Positions 42,899-54,121 of a stretch of 64,000 nt of DNA are shown here, in pieces; position 1 is the stretch's first letter; every line of letters begins with the position of its first letter. The translations under genes and the position numbers were made by a program. This stretch comes from Bacillus gaemokensis. GTDB lineage: Bacteria; Bacillota; Bacilli; Bacillales; Bacillaceae_G. The notes beneath the pieces were generated by a model, which did no database searches, was not told the DNA's origin, and saw only the letters and a program-made list of their open reading frames with translations. The stretch lies in NCBI RefSeq assembly GCF_001590835.1, contig NZ_LTAQ01000011.1, positions 17,996 through 81,995 on the forward strand, read 5' to 3'.

Positions 42899-44194
42899 TT
42901 ATCCAGTAAATGTTTGGTACAGTAAGAAAATATTTAAAGCGATAACGAGTGCAGCAATTAACCAAGCGATTGCACTTGTAAGGCGATGATTAACTAGCAC
43001 ACCCATAATCTTCTTGCTACTTGTAAACATAATGAGCGGTACTAATGCAAATGCAATACCAAACGATAAAACGACCTGACTCATAACAAGAGCATAAGTT
43101 GGATTCACACCTAAAGCGATAATAACAAGGGGTGGAATCATTGTAACAAATCGTCGTAAATATAAAGGGATGTGCATACGGATAAACCCTTGCATAATAA
43201 TATCACCAGACATTGTACCGACAGAAGAACTAGATAAGCCAGCGGCTAATAATCCGATTCCGAAGAGGCTGGCAGATACAGGGCCAACTAAATTCCCAAA
43301 CTCCCTAAAAGCAACATCTAAGTCTTCAACATGTAATCCGTTTTTAAAGAATAAGGCAGCCGCTACAATTAACATACTTGCATTAATCGCTCCAGCGATC
43401 ACCATTGCAATAATGATATCAATGAATTCAAAGCGGAAGATCTTTTTGCGTTGTTCATCTGTTGTTCCGACTACGCGGCGCTGCGTTAACGCAGAATGCA
43501 GATAAATCGCATGTGGCATTACTGTTGCACCTAAAATTCCAGCTGCGAGTAAAATACTATCTACACCTTGAAATTTAGGGATAAATAGCCCTGAAAGAAG
43601 AGGACTTAACTCAGGTTTTGCATAAAATACTTGTACGCCAAATGCAACAACAACGATAAAGACCATCCCTGTAATGATAGCTTCTAATGGACGGAAGCCT
43701 CTGCGCTGAAATTCAAGAATAATGAATGAGCCAACGGCAGTGATTAAAGCTGCGGGTAACATTGGAATGCCAAATAGTAAATATAGACCTAAGGCAGCTC
43801 CGATAAACTCGGCTAAGTCAGTAGCCATAATAACGAGTTCACCTTGTATCCATAAACCAATTGAAACCGGTTTTGGGAAGTGCTCACGTGCAACTTCAGG
43901 AAGGTTTTTTCCAGTAGCAATTCCTAATTTAGCTGATAAAGACTGAATTAAAACAGCCATTAAATTAGAAACAAGGATTACCCAAAGTAATAAATAACCA
44001 TATTGTGATCCTGCGGCAATATTTGTAGCGAAGTTCCCTGGATCAATATAAGCAACGGATGCGATAAAAGCAGGTCCTAAAAAAGGTAATAATCTTTTAA
44101 CTCCTTTTGTTTCACCGCTTAAAACTAAGTGAGCGGATTGAACCGTTGTACTTTGAGAAGGGACATCTTCATCTTTTGTTATATCTTTATTCAT
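42899..44194 (-). CDS. mntH: Nramp-family manganese/divalent metal transporter
   Basis: A 431-residue protein with 11 predicted helices that imports Mn(II) by proton symport. The metal-site motif of helix 1 is DPGNFATNIAAGS and that of helix 6 is MPHAIYLHS. GIWIQGELVIMATDLAEFIG-type residues of helix 3 are also present (read here as GLWIQGELVIMATDLAEF). The frame extends further upstream, but GGGGAAC precedes ATG 44194. An MntR-type box and a good promoter lie upstream, consistent with manganese repression. Confidence 0.93.
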   Translation of the reverse strand: MNKDITKDEDVPSQSTTVQSAHLVLSGETKGVKRLLPFLGPAFIASVAYIDPGNFATNIAAGSQYGYLLLWVILVSNLMAVLIQSLSAKLGIATGKNLPEVAREHFPKPVSIGLWIQGELVIMATDLAEFIGAALGLYLLFGIPMLPAALITAVGSFIILEFQRRGFRPLEAIITGMVFIVVVAFGVQVFYAKPELSPLLSGLFIPKFQGVDSILLAAGILGATVMPHAIYLHSALTQRRVVGTTDEQRKKIFRFEFIDIIIAMVIAGAINASMLIVAAALFFKNGLHVEDLDVAFREFGNLVGPVSASLFGIGLLAAGLSSSSVGTMSGDIIMQGFIRMHIPLYLRRFVTMIPPLVIIALGVNPTYALVMSQVVLSFGIAFALVPLIMFTSSKKIMGVLVNHRLTSAIAWLIAALVIALNIFLLYQTFTG

Positions 44195-44768
44195 AGTAGT
44201 GTTCCCCTTTAATTTCTTAGCTTGATGCAATTTATTGTATTTATTTTTACTATTTATTTCAATACATTTAGATATTCTAGTTGATGTTTTTATTTGAACA
44301 TAAATGTTTCCTTAATGCAAATTATATGATCTCACGCAATAAAAGGTGTGTCAGGACGGAGAAATAGACAACAATTTGGCAAAAAGAATTGAAAAGTTAA
44401 ATATATGTAGTCGTAACTTTTTTACTCTGAGATGAATGAGAAGATTCAATGGTTTTGCATCATGTAATATGGTATAAGAAAGAATATTTTCTAATCTTTA
44501 CATCGAGATAAAATAGAGATTTCAGCATAATAATTGCTGGAAATTGATTTGTATGTTATATAATATATTGGGGTTACTATGACATCCATATTGGATTGTT
44601 ATGTAATCTTGTTTTCATTTGCGTTAACTTACGGAAAAAACATTATAAATAGGAGAAAATTACCTAAACAATAATTGGCATATCTTTTCTTTTTATTATA
44701 TGTTCCGATATGATCGTTAACTTATACATTATTTTAAAATATTGACTTAGATAGGTGGTAGAAACAAC
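44195..44768. other. Long intergenic region between mntH and trhO
   Basis: About 570 bp of AT-rich DNA contain the mntH promoter (44234-44262) and the MntR-like box (44306-44323). The remaining about 440 bp hold upstream sequence of trhO with no gene, repeat or structured RNA I can support. Confidence 0.55.
44234..44323 (-). promoter_or_regulatory. mntH promoter and MntR-type operator
   Basis: On the minus strand TTGAAA (44262-44257), 17 bp and TACAAT (44239-44234) form a good SigA promoter. Upstream, minus-strand AATTTGCATTAAGGAAAC (44323-44306) closely matches the Bacillus MntR box known from mntH and mntABCD. The box lies about 44 bp above the -35, further than in a simple roadblock, so activation or a second promoter is possible. 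Confidence 0.7.
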
Positions 44769-45743
44769 ATGTCAAATACGAAACCATATAGAGTGTTACT
44801 GTACTACATGTACACTACAATTGAGAATCCAGAAGAATTTGCAGCTCAGCATTTAGAATTTTGTAATTCACTTGAGTTAAAAGGAAGAATTCTTGTAGCG
44901 GAAGAAGGAATTAATGGAACTGCTTCAGGAACTGTCGAACAAACAGAGAAATATATGGAAGCGATGAATAATGATCCACGTTTTGCTGGAATCGTTTTTA
45001 AAGTGGATGAAGCAGAAGAGCATGCTTTCAAGAAAATGCATGTTCGTCCTCGCGGAGAGCTTGTTACACTTCGATTACATGACGATATTAATCCGAAAGA
45101 AACAACAGGGAAATATTTAGAGCCAAAAGAGTTTTATGAAGCAATGCAACAAGAAGATACTGTTATCATTGATGCAAGAAATGATTATGAATTTGATTTA
45201 GGTCATTTTAGAGGAGCAATTAAGCCGGATATTAAATCGTTCCGTGAACTGCCAGACTGGATCGATGAAAATAAAGAAATTCTTGAAGGTAAAAAAATCT
45301 TAACGTATTGTACGGGTGGTATCCGTTGTGAGAAGTTTTCAGGTTGGTTAGTTAGAGAAGGTTTTGAAGATGTAAGCCAGCTTCATGGTGGAATTGTAAC
45401 TTATGGAAAAGACCCTGAAGTACAAGGCGAACTTTGGGACGGACAATGTTACGTATTCGATGAGCGAATTGGTGTTCCTGTGAATCAAAAAGAACATGTG
45501 ATTGTTGGTAAAGACCACTTTACAAAAGAGCCTTGTGAACGTTATGTAAATTGTGCAAATCCAGATTGTAATAAACAAATTTTATGCTCAGAAGAAAATG
45601 AACAAAAATATTTACGTGCATGTTCACACGAATGCCGCGTACATCCGCGCAATCGTTATGTGAAAGAACATGAATTAACGGAAGAACAAGTTGCAACTGC
45701 ATTAGAAAAAATTGAAGAAGAAAATCAAGTGAAACAGGGATAA
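44769..45743 (+). CDS. trhO: tRNA uridine(34) hydroxylase TrhO (rhodanese-like)
   Basis: A 324-residue protein. The N-terminal UPF0176 domain ([33 protein letters not shown]) is followed by a rhodanese domain with the catalytic cysteine in [14 protein letters not shown] (Cys181). A cysteine-rich tail ([20 protein letters not shown]) completes it. TrhO (YceA/YbfQ) makes 5-hydroxyuridine at tRNA position 34 using oxygen. Family and length match fully. A single gene with its own terminator. Confidence 0.92.
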   Translation: MSNTKPYRVLLYYMYTTIENPEEFAAQHLEFCNSLELKGRILVAEEGINGTASGTVEQTEKYMEAMNNDPRFAGIVFKVDEAEEHAFKKMHVRPRGELVTLRLHDDINPKETTGKYLEPKEFYEAMQQEDTVIIDARNDYEFDLGHFRGAIKPDIKSFRELPDWIDENKEILEGKKILTYCTGGIRCEKFSGWLVREGFEDVSQLHGGIVTYGKDPEVQGELWDGQCYVFDERIGVPVNQKEHVIVGKDHFTKEPCERYVNCANPDCNKQILCSEENEQKYLRACSHECRVHPRNRYVKEHELTEEQVATALEKIEEENQVKQG

Positions 45744-45761
45744 TACCCTAACTTGATATGA

Positions 45762-45806
45762 GAAACCGGATTATATCACGAAAGATATAATCCGGTTTTT
45801 GGTTTT
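45762..45806. terminator. Terminator after trhO
   Basis: AAACCGGATTATATC (45763-45777) pairs with GATATAATCCGGTTT, with a T-run. Confidence 0.85.
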
Positions 45807-45849
45807 AGGTATAGTAATGGTATTGATTTAGAAATGAAATAATGCATAG

Positions 45850-46311
45850 CTAGACAATACAAAAAATGATACCTTGTTTATTTGTAACTGCTTGCTCATA
45901 CAATTTCTTAATTTCTGAAAAATAACTATAAATATACTCGAATATTTCATCTGCTGTATCATCTTCAACGAGTGGGTAAAGCTGCTCGTCCATTAATTCT
46001 TGAAAGTTAAACATTTCTTTGAAATCATATTCGCTCACATCTTTTATTGCAAAATAAGCTTCATTGACTTGATTCGCTAGAAGTGGAAAAGTACCAAGGG
46101 AATCATCATCTATGTTGGAATTATGTAATGGTACAACATATCCAAGAGGCGGTTCACCCCCGCCAATCTCACCACATAAAACGAAATGAAGTAATTGCCA
46201 TGACTTATCAATATCTAAATCAGGTTCTTTAAAGTCAATATCCAGTTCTTTATTTTTTATTTTATTTATTTCTTCATCTATGACTAAGGTCTAATATCCA
46301 ATAATCCCTAT
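45850..46311 (-). pseudogene. DUF1877-like protein with a lost start codon and an early stop
   Basis: The minus strand frame is open from 46290 to TAA at 45850 and contains DKSWQLLHFVLCGEIGGGEP, PLGYVVPL and an acidic C-terminal part ending IIFCIV, as in the DUF1877 (YfbM-like) family. At the expected N-terminus the bases read ATA GGG ATT ATT GGA TAT TAG, where MGIIGY is the family's usual opening, with AGAGGAG suitably upstream. Both an ATG-to-ATA change (46311-46309) and a TAG at codon 7 (46293-46291) would prevent normal translation. An internal start at 46038 gives only 62 residues. Confidence 0.72.
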
Positions 46312-46348
46312 AATAGATAGCTCCTCTAAAGATTTTGAATTTATACCG

Positions 46349-46495
46349 CATTAATGGACACTAATACTCCCACCTCAAAATTCGGTGAAAGAAAAGAAGT
46401 TAGGTAGGAGATAAACTGCCCGTAAAAGCCCGATTGGTGAGGGCTAATAATCAGTGGGGATGAAAAAAAACCACTGATTAAAGTTTCACTTTATT
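46349..46495 (+). repeat. Dispersed B. cereus-group-type intergenic repeat, copy A
   Basis: About 147 bp closely matching 63731-63875. Shared blocks include TCCCACCTCAAA, TTCGGTGAAAG, AAGAAGTTAGGT, AGATAAACTGCC, AAAAGCCCGATTGGTGA and CACTGATTAAAGTTTCACTT. It contains CAGTGG/CCACTG hairpin arms and a 5' arm (ATGGACACT) degenerate relative to copy B (ACGGGCAGT). It resembles the bcr-type repeats described in the B. cereus group; the exact class is not assigned. Confidence 0.75.
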
Positions 46496-46678
46496 ATATC
46501 ATTTGTAATGCAGGTATTTGCTGCAAGACTTGGAAAGTAAGGTGGGATTATTAGAAAGTCTACTTGTTACTTTTAGATTGAAGGATTTTCATAGGTAGAA
46601 CATAGAAGGGAGAAATGTGAAGAAGTAAAATAGAAAAAATATGTGAGTGCGCGTTATAGATATTGAAGAATAAAACAG

Positions 46679-46722
46679 TTGACTCTTATGGTAAAAAATC
46701 AGTAAAATTAAACTGAATTTTA
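46679..46722 (+). promoter_or_regulatory. galK promoter with overlapping inverted repeat
   Basis: TTGACT (46679-46684) and TAAAAT (46703-46708) at 18 bp make a plausible promoter. TAAAATT (46703-46709) and AATTTTA (46716-46722) form an inverted repeat covering the -10. It could be the operator for the LacI-type regulator encoded at the end of the operon. Confidence 0.5.
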
Positions 46723-46781
46723 GTAAAATTTAAATAAATGCAGAGTGTTGTAACTGATTTTTTGTTAATAAGGAGGAACTT

Positions 46782-47966
46782 ATGGTACAAATTGAGACGT
46801 TAGCCAATTTATTTCAACAGAAATTCAATCAAAAGGCTTACAATGTTTTTTTTGCACCAGGACGAATTAATTTAATTGGAGAGCATACTGACTATAATGG
46901 AGGTCATGTACTACCTTGCTCGATTACACTTGGCACATATGCGTTAGTGAGAAGGCGTAACGATGATTTAGTGCGTATATATTCTATGAATTTTCAAGAG
47001 ACAGGGGTAATTGAGTTTTCATTGAAACAACTGGAATTTGATCCAGAACATAAGTGGGGAAATTACCCGAAAGGTATGATTCGTTACGTATTAGAAGCGG
47101 GGCATGATATTCAGTCTGGAATGGATATTTTATTTTATGGGACGATACCAAACGGTGCTGGTTTATCTTCATCTGCCTCTATTGAACTTGTAACAGGGAT
47201 TGTTATTGAAAAGCTATTTGATTTACGAATAGATCGTATGGATTTAGTCCGAATCGGTCAAATGGTAGAAAATAAGTTTATCGGTGTCGATAGTGGAATT
47301 ATGGATCAATTCGCAATTGGTATGGGGAAAGAAGGACATGGAATGCTGTTAAATTGTGAAAGACTCCAGTATTCATACACATCCATTCCATTAGAGAATT
47401 ACAACATTATCATTATGAATACAAATAAACGTCGTGAATTAGCAAGTTCTAAATATAATGAACGAAGAAATGAGTGTGAAAAAGCACTGCATTACTTACA
47501 AGAAGTCATAGATATACGATCTCTTGGTGAATTGACAGAAGAAATATTTGAACACTATAAAAACTGTATCCGTGATGAAACAATAAGAAAACGTGCTAAG
47601 CATGCCGTATACGAAAATAGTCGTACGATAAAAGCATTTCATGAATTGAATCATAACAATCTTGTTGCATTTGGAAAGTTTATGAATGAATCTCATTGTT
47701 CGTTGCGTGATGATTATGAAGTGACAGGGAGGGAATTAGATACTCTTGTTGAAACAGCTTGGGAGCAACAAGGGGTATTAGGGGCGCGTATGACTGGTGC
47801 AGGATTTGGTGGTTGTGCAATTACGATTGTGGAAAAGGATTATACGAGTCATTTTATAGATGAGGTTGGAAAGCATTATGAAAAAATAATTGGCTATGAG
47901 GCAACTTTTTATATCGCCCATATTGGTGATGGAGCACGTGAGATTTCAAAGGAGGTTCTAAAATGA
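46782..47966 (+). CDS. galK: Galactokinase
   Basis: A 394-residue GHMP kinase that phosphorylates galactose at C1 with ATP, the first Leloir-pathway step. The galactokinase signature APGRINLIGEHTDYNGG lies near residues 26-42, the ATP loop PNGAGLSSSAS near 121-131, VDSGIMDQFA next, and motif 3 MTGAGFGGCAI near 335. AGGAGG lies 6 nt from the ATG. The stop overlaps the galT start by four bases (ATGA). Confidence 0.96.
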   Translation: MVQIETLANLFQQKFNQKAYNVFFAPGRINLIGEHTDYNGGHVLPCSITLGTYALVRRRNDDLVRIYSMNFQETGVIEFSLKQLEFDPEHKWGNYPKGMIRYVLEAGHDIQSGMDILFYGTIPNGAGLSSSASIELVTGIVIEKLFDLRIDRMDLVRIGQMVENKFIGVDSGIMDQFAIGMGKEGHGMLLNCERLQYSYTSIPLENYNIIIMNTNKRRELASSKYNERRNECEKALHYLQEVIDIRSLGELTEEIFEHYKNCIRDETIRKRAKHAVYENSRTIKAFHELNHNNLVAFGKFMNESHCSLRDDYEVTGRELDTLVETAWEQQGVLGARMTGAGFGGCAITIVEKDYTSHFIDEVGKHYEKIIGYEATFYIAHIGDGAREISKEVLK

Positions 47967-49467
47967 CTATTTGCCAAGACATTCAGCAATTAATTGAATG
48001 TTCTTTGTCTGCAAAACTCATTGAAAAAGAGGATGAGATATATGCAAGAAATCAAATTCTTTCACTGCTCCATATTGATTTTTTTACCGAAAAGAAGCAT
48101 GTGAAATGTGAGTTGGATATACCGGACTTATTGATGAAAATAGTGACATACGCATGCGATCAAGGAGTAATTGAGGATAGGGAGACTGAGAAGGAGAAGT
48201 TATCGAGTAAAATTATGAATTGTTTTATCCCTATGCCTTCTATTGTGAATCAACGCTTCTATGAACTTTATAAATATTCTCCGAAAGACGCTACTCAATA
48301 TTTTTATACACTCAGTACAAACAGTAACTATATTCAAGGAAAACAGATTCAAAAAAATATAAGTTATAAGGCTCGAACTGAATATGGAGAATTAGATATT
48401 ACAATCAATTTATCTAAACCGGAAAAGGATCCAAATGAGATTATAAGAGAGGATAAGAATACAAGTGTGGACTATCCAAAATGTTTACTCTGTATTGAAA
48501 ATGAAGGGTATGCAGGAAGAATTGGGCATCCAGCACGTTCTAATCATCGTATGATTCAAATGAATTTATTAGATGAAAGGTGGTATCTTCAGTATTCACC
48601 GTATGTTTACTATCTTGAGCATTGTATTGTACTTTCTAAGGAACATCGAAATATGAAAATTGACCGTCGGACATTTTCAAATCTGTTATCTTTTGTTGCA
48701 CGATTTCCGCATTATTTTCTTGGATCTAATGCAGATTTACCAATCGTGGGAGGATCCATTTTGTCACATGATCATTATCAAGGTGGCCAATATGAGTTTG
48801 CAATGGCGAAAGCAGAAGATGAATATAAATTTGAACTAACTAGGTTTCCAGATGTTCAATGTTCAACGATTAAGTGGCCTGTTTCTGTTATTCGTTTAAG
48901 AAGTAAAATGATGAATCCATTAGTAGATGCGGCTGATTTTATTTTGCGGCAGTGGAATCAGTATAGCGATCCATCGGTTGCCGTTTGTGCCTATACAAAT
49001 AACATACCTCACAATACGATTACACCGATTGCACGTAAACGGAATAAAATGTTTGAACTAAATCTAGTGTTACGGAATAATCGGACAAATGAACAGTATC
49101 CACTAGGGATTTTTCATCCACATCAAGATGTACAGCATATAAAAAAAGAAAATATCGGTTTAATTGAAGTGATGGGATTAGCTGTGTTGCCAGCACGTTT
49201 GAAAAAGGAGTTACAAGAGATTGAGCAGTATCTAATAGGAAAGGGAACATATATTGAAAGTTACCATGTACCATGGGTAAAACAATTGATAGAACAATAT
49301 AAAGATAGAGTAAATGAACGGAATGTCCGAGATATTGTTAGAAAAGAGATAGCGAATAAATTTCTGAGGGCGCTTGAGAATGCGAGTGTGTTTAAGCGAA
49401 ACGATGAGGGAATCCTTGCATTTAGACGATTTATTCAGAAGTTGCAATTAGAGATGGGTGTCAAAAT

Positions 49468-49471
<4 letters not shown>
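47963..49471 (+). CDS. galT: UDP-glucose--hexose-1-phosphate uridylyltransferase (Firmicute type)
   Basis: A 502-residue GalT of the long Gram-positive class, which exchanges UMP between UDP-glucose and galactose-1-phosphate. It has CLLCIENEGYAGRIGHPARS, the catalytic histidine region VGGSILSHDHYQGGQYEF (about 261-278) and WPVSVIRLRS. The class is distinct in sequence from the about 350-residue E. coli GalT. It overlaps galK and galM by four bases at each end, implying translational coupling. Confidence 0.95.
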
Positions 49472-51503
<2,032 letters not shown>

Positions 51504-51537
51504 TTTCATATATTGTTTAAGAAGTGTGATTGAGAGT

Positions 51538-51576
51538 AATCCAGGTGCTGAAAAGTATCTGGGTTATTTTTTTTTC
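51538..51576 (+). terminator. Terminator closing the gal operon
   Basis: AATCCAGGTGCT (51538-51549) pairs with AGTATCTGGGTT (51554-51565) through 12 bp including G-T pairs, followed by nine T residues. Confidence 0.88.
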
Positions 51577-51745
51577 AATTTTATTTTGTAGAAGTTCTTG
51601 TTTTATGTCACGTACTTGTAACAAAGAGTCATTATGATTTGAATCAATGAAAGAAATTGCCCTTAAAAATATGTATAGATATTTGTGAAGAGATACATGT
51701 TAAGCGATTTTTTATAATGAGTTGAGTAGCTAGGAGGAAAAGAAA

Positions 51746-52732
51746 TTGCAAAATAAAATCATTTTAATTACTGGTGGGACAGGTTCTTGGGGGCGAGAGC
51801 TTATAAAACAATTATTAAAAAAATCACCAAAAGAAATCCGGATTTTTTCTAGGAATGAGACGGTTCAATTCGAGATGCAGCAGCAATTTTTAAATAATGA
51901 CAAATGTAAATTTATCATTGGGGATATTCGAGATAAAGATCAATTGATTCATGCCTGTGTAGGTGTCCATTATGTGTTTCACCTTGCTGCATTAAAACAT
52001 GTACCTGTATGTGAACATCAACCAGCTGAAGCAATTAAAACAAATATAAATGGTACACAGAATGTAATTGAAGCTGCTATACAAAATCAAGTAGAAAAAG
52101 TGATATATGTTTCAACCGATAAAGCGGCAGATCCATCTAATACGTATGGAATGACGAAAGCAATTGGGGAAAAGCTCATCATTCATGCAAATTTACAAAC
52201 GAAGAAGACGAAATTTATTTGTGTACGGGGAGGAAATGTTTTAGGGACAAGTGGCAGCGTAGTTCCTATTTTCAAAAATCAAATTCAAACTCGTTCGCAA
52301 CTTGGTATTACAGATCTAAATATGACTAGATTTTTCTTAACGGTTGAGGATGCGATTGAGTTGTTATTTAAAGCGACATATGAGGGAAGAGGTGGTGAAA
52401 TTTTTGTAATGAAAATGCCAGCGTGTAAAATTATCGATTTAGCCGAGGTACTTATTGAAGATACAGGAAACAAAAAGGTACACATAACAGAAATAGGTAT
52501 GCGACCTGGTGAAAAATTAAGTGAAATGCTTTTGTCTGAAGTTGAGAGTAAAACGAGTGTATGTTTTGATAAAGATTATTTTGTTGTATTGCCTTCTATT
52601 CAGATAGAAGGGCTACAAGAACACTATTCAAGTTATCCACCTGTGAATCTATCGAATTATAGTTCACAGCAAGGACTGATGCAGAAATACGAAGTGAAGC
52701 AAATGCTAAAAAAAGGAGGGTTTTTACTATGA
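51746..52732 (+). CDS. UDP-sugar 4,6-dehydratase/epimerase-like SDR (PseB/CapD/FlaA1 type)
   Basis: A 328-residue extended SDR. TGGTGSWGRELIKQLLKK is its NAD motif and FHLAALKHVPVCEHQP is diagnostic for the FlaA1/PseB/CapD group. YVSTDKAADPSNTYGMTKAI carries the catalytic Thr/Asp/Lys and Tyr-x3-Lys. Such enzymes dehydrate and/or epimerise UDP-GlcNAc to make deoxy- or amino-sugars for surface glycans. The start is TTG after AGGAGG. Its stop overlaps the next SDR gene (ATGA), so the two enzymes probably act in succession. Confidence 0.87.
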   Translation: MQNKIILITGGTGSWGRELIKQLLKKSPKEIRIFSRNETVQFEMQQQFLNNDKCKFIIGDIRDKDQLIHACVGVHYVFHLAALKHVPVCEHQPAEAIKTNINGTQNVIEAAIQNQVEKVIYVSTDKAADPSNTYGMTKAIGEKLIIHANLQTKKTKFICVRGGNVLGTSGSVVPIFKNQIQTRSQLGITDLNMTRFFLTVEDAIELLFKATYEGRGGEIFVMKMPACKIIDLAEVLIEDTGNKKVHITEIGMRPGEKLSEMLLSEVESKTSVCFDKDYFVVLPSIQIEGLQEHYSSYPPVNLSNYSSQQGLMQKYEVKQMLKKGGFLL

Positions 52733-53625
52733 AAAAAAATGCTCGCCTTTTAATAACTGGTGCAAATGGTTTTACAGGACGTCATGCTTGTCAATATTTT
52801 TTAAATTATGGTCTAAGTGTAATTCCTGTGTTTCAAACAAAGCATCGTGCATTAGAGATAGCGAATAGTGAGGTATGTGATTTAAGGAATAAGACGCAAG
52901 TGATGAGCTTAATTGAAAAGGTAAAACCAGACTATGTTTTACATCTAGCAGGAGGAAATTCGGTATTAGATTCTTGGAAAACACCTCTTAAGTACATAGA
53001 AGTAAATGCAATGGGTACCTTGTATTTGTTAGAAGCTATTAGAAATGAAGTGCCAAGTTGTAAAACATTAGTAGTGGGTTCAGCTTTGCAACATGATTTC
53101 GCAAATGGTACTGCGCCTTCCCATCCGTATAGTTTTAGTAAAACGATGCAAGTTGCTATTGCACTTGCTTGGGAAGAGTTAGTAGGAGCAAATGTTGTAA
53201 TAGCAAGGCCTTCGAACATAGTTGGTCCAGGATTCTCAAATGGTATTTGCTCTATTTTAGGTAAGAGAATGATAGACATTGAGGAGGGCAATAGTCAACC
53301 GGTTATTGAGCTAAGTAATCTTCAAACGAAAAGGGATTATGTAGATGTTCGTGATGTAGTTGCTGCTTATCATCTTTTACTTTGGAAAGGTGAAAGTGGA
53401 ACGAATTATGATATTGGTTCTGGTGTGGCGAGATCATTGTTAGAAGTAGTAACACAATATAAAGAATTAACACAGCTGGATTTTCAAATAAGAGAAACAG
53501 AAAAGAGTGAGAGTAAGGAGTTAGTATCTTTAAACATTAATGAAATTCGAAAGCTGGGATGGATTCCAAGGATTTCATTTGCTGATTCATTAAAAGATGT
53601 ATTGGCTTATATGAAAAATAAGTAG
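52729..53625 (+). CDS. NAD-dependent sugar epimerase/reductase (extended SDR)
   Basis: A 298-residue protein with ITGANGFTGRHACQYF (NAD motif), VLHLAGGNSV, a catalytic PYSFSKTMQ (Tyr-x3-Lys), RPSNIVGPGFSNG and KRDYVDVRDVVAAYHLLL. It resembles GDP-6-deoxy-lyxo-4-hexulose reductases (RMD) and other nucleotide-sugar 4-reductases, so it could reduce the 4-keto product of the upstream dehydratase. AAGGAGGG precedes the ATG inside the preceding gene. Confidence 0.82.
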   Translation: MKKNARLLITGANGFTGRHACQYFLNYGLSVIPVFQTKHRALEIANSEVCDLRNKTQVMSLIEKVKPDYVLHLAGGNSVLDSWKTPLKYIEVNAMGTLYLLEAIRNEVPSCKTLVVGSALQHDFANGTAPSHPYSFSKTMQVAIALAWEELVGANVVIARPSNIVGPGFSNGICSILGKRMIDIEEGNSQPVIELSNLQTKRDYVDVRDVVAAYHLLLWKGESGTNYDIGSGVARSLLEVVTQYKELTQLDFQIRETEKSESKELVSLNINEIRKLGWIPRISFADSLKDVLAYMKNK

Positions 53626-53647
53626 AAAAATGAAAACAGGAGGGTAT

Positions 53648-53974
53648 ATGATCGTACATCCACAGAATCAAATAGATTTATTTTCAATACATTATGCAGA
53701 AAACGGTACGGTGTATTTCTCTCTTTTTGACACATTGGACTGGAAAGAAGAAGAAAAACATGTGTTGATATTACAAGAGAAGATAAATGATTGCATCGTT
53801 TCTGTTGAACAGAAATGTAAAATAGTTACTAGAAAAAAGTTTGTTATACGAATCTTCGCTCAATATGAATGCAATGAATTTGGAACTGATTTTTATGAAC
53901 TTTTAAAAGATGTATTACATGATATGGGTCATGAATTTGAGTTTTATTTGATTAGCGACCCTCGTACTTGTTAA
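53648..53974 (+). CDS. Small DUF6572-like protein
   Basis: A 108-residue protein with IVHPQNQIDLFSIHYAENG, FDTLDWKEEEKHVLILQEKI and YECNEFGTDFYELLKDVLHD. The DxxD(L)W...HL..LQ.K.N pattern resembles the DUF6572 family of unknown function. An upstream ATG (53630) overlaps the AGGAGGG that serves ATG 53648. It sits between the sugar SDRs and murG on the same strand, but nothing in the sequence ties it to glycan synthesis. Confidence 0.65.
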   Translation: MIVHPQNQIDLFSIHYAENGTVYFSLFDTLDWKEEEKHVLILQEKINDCIVSVEQKCKIVTRKKFVIRIFAQYECNEFGTDFYELLKDVLHDMGHEFEFYLISDPRTC

Positions 53975-54121
53975 AAGTTCACTTTGGCACATATTTAGAG
54001 CCGATAAGATTTATATAAGGGATAGAGATTTCTGTAAGCTATCACGTATGTTACGGGGACTAGACAAAATGATATAGAGGTTAAAGTAATGCTACAAAAA
54101 ATAAAGGAGAGGGAATCATTT

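Larger units (their letters stand above)
46312..46781. other. Region between the DUF1877 remnant and galK
   Basis: It holds a dispersed repeat (46349-46495), about 160 bp without recognisable features and the galK promoter/operator region (46679-46722). No gene. Confidence 0.6.
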
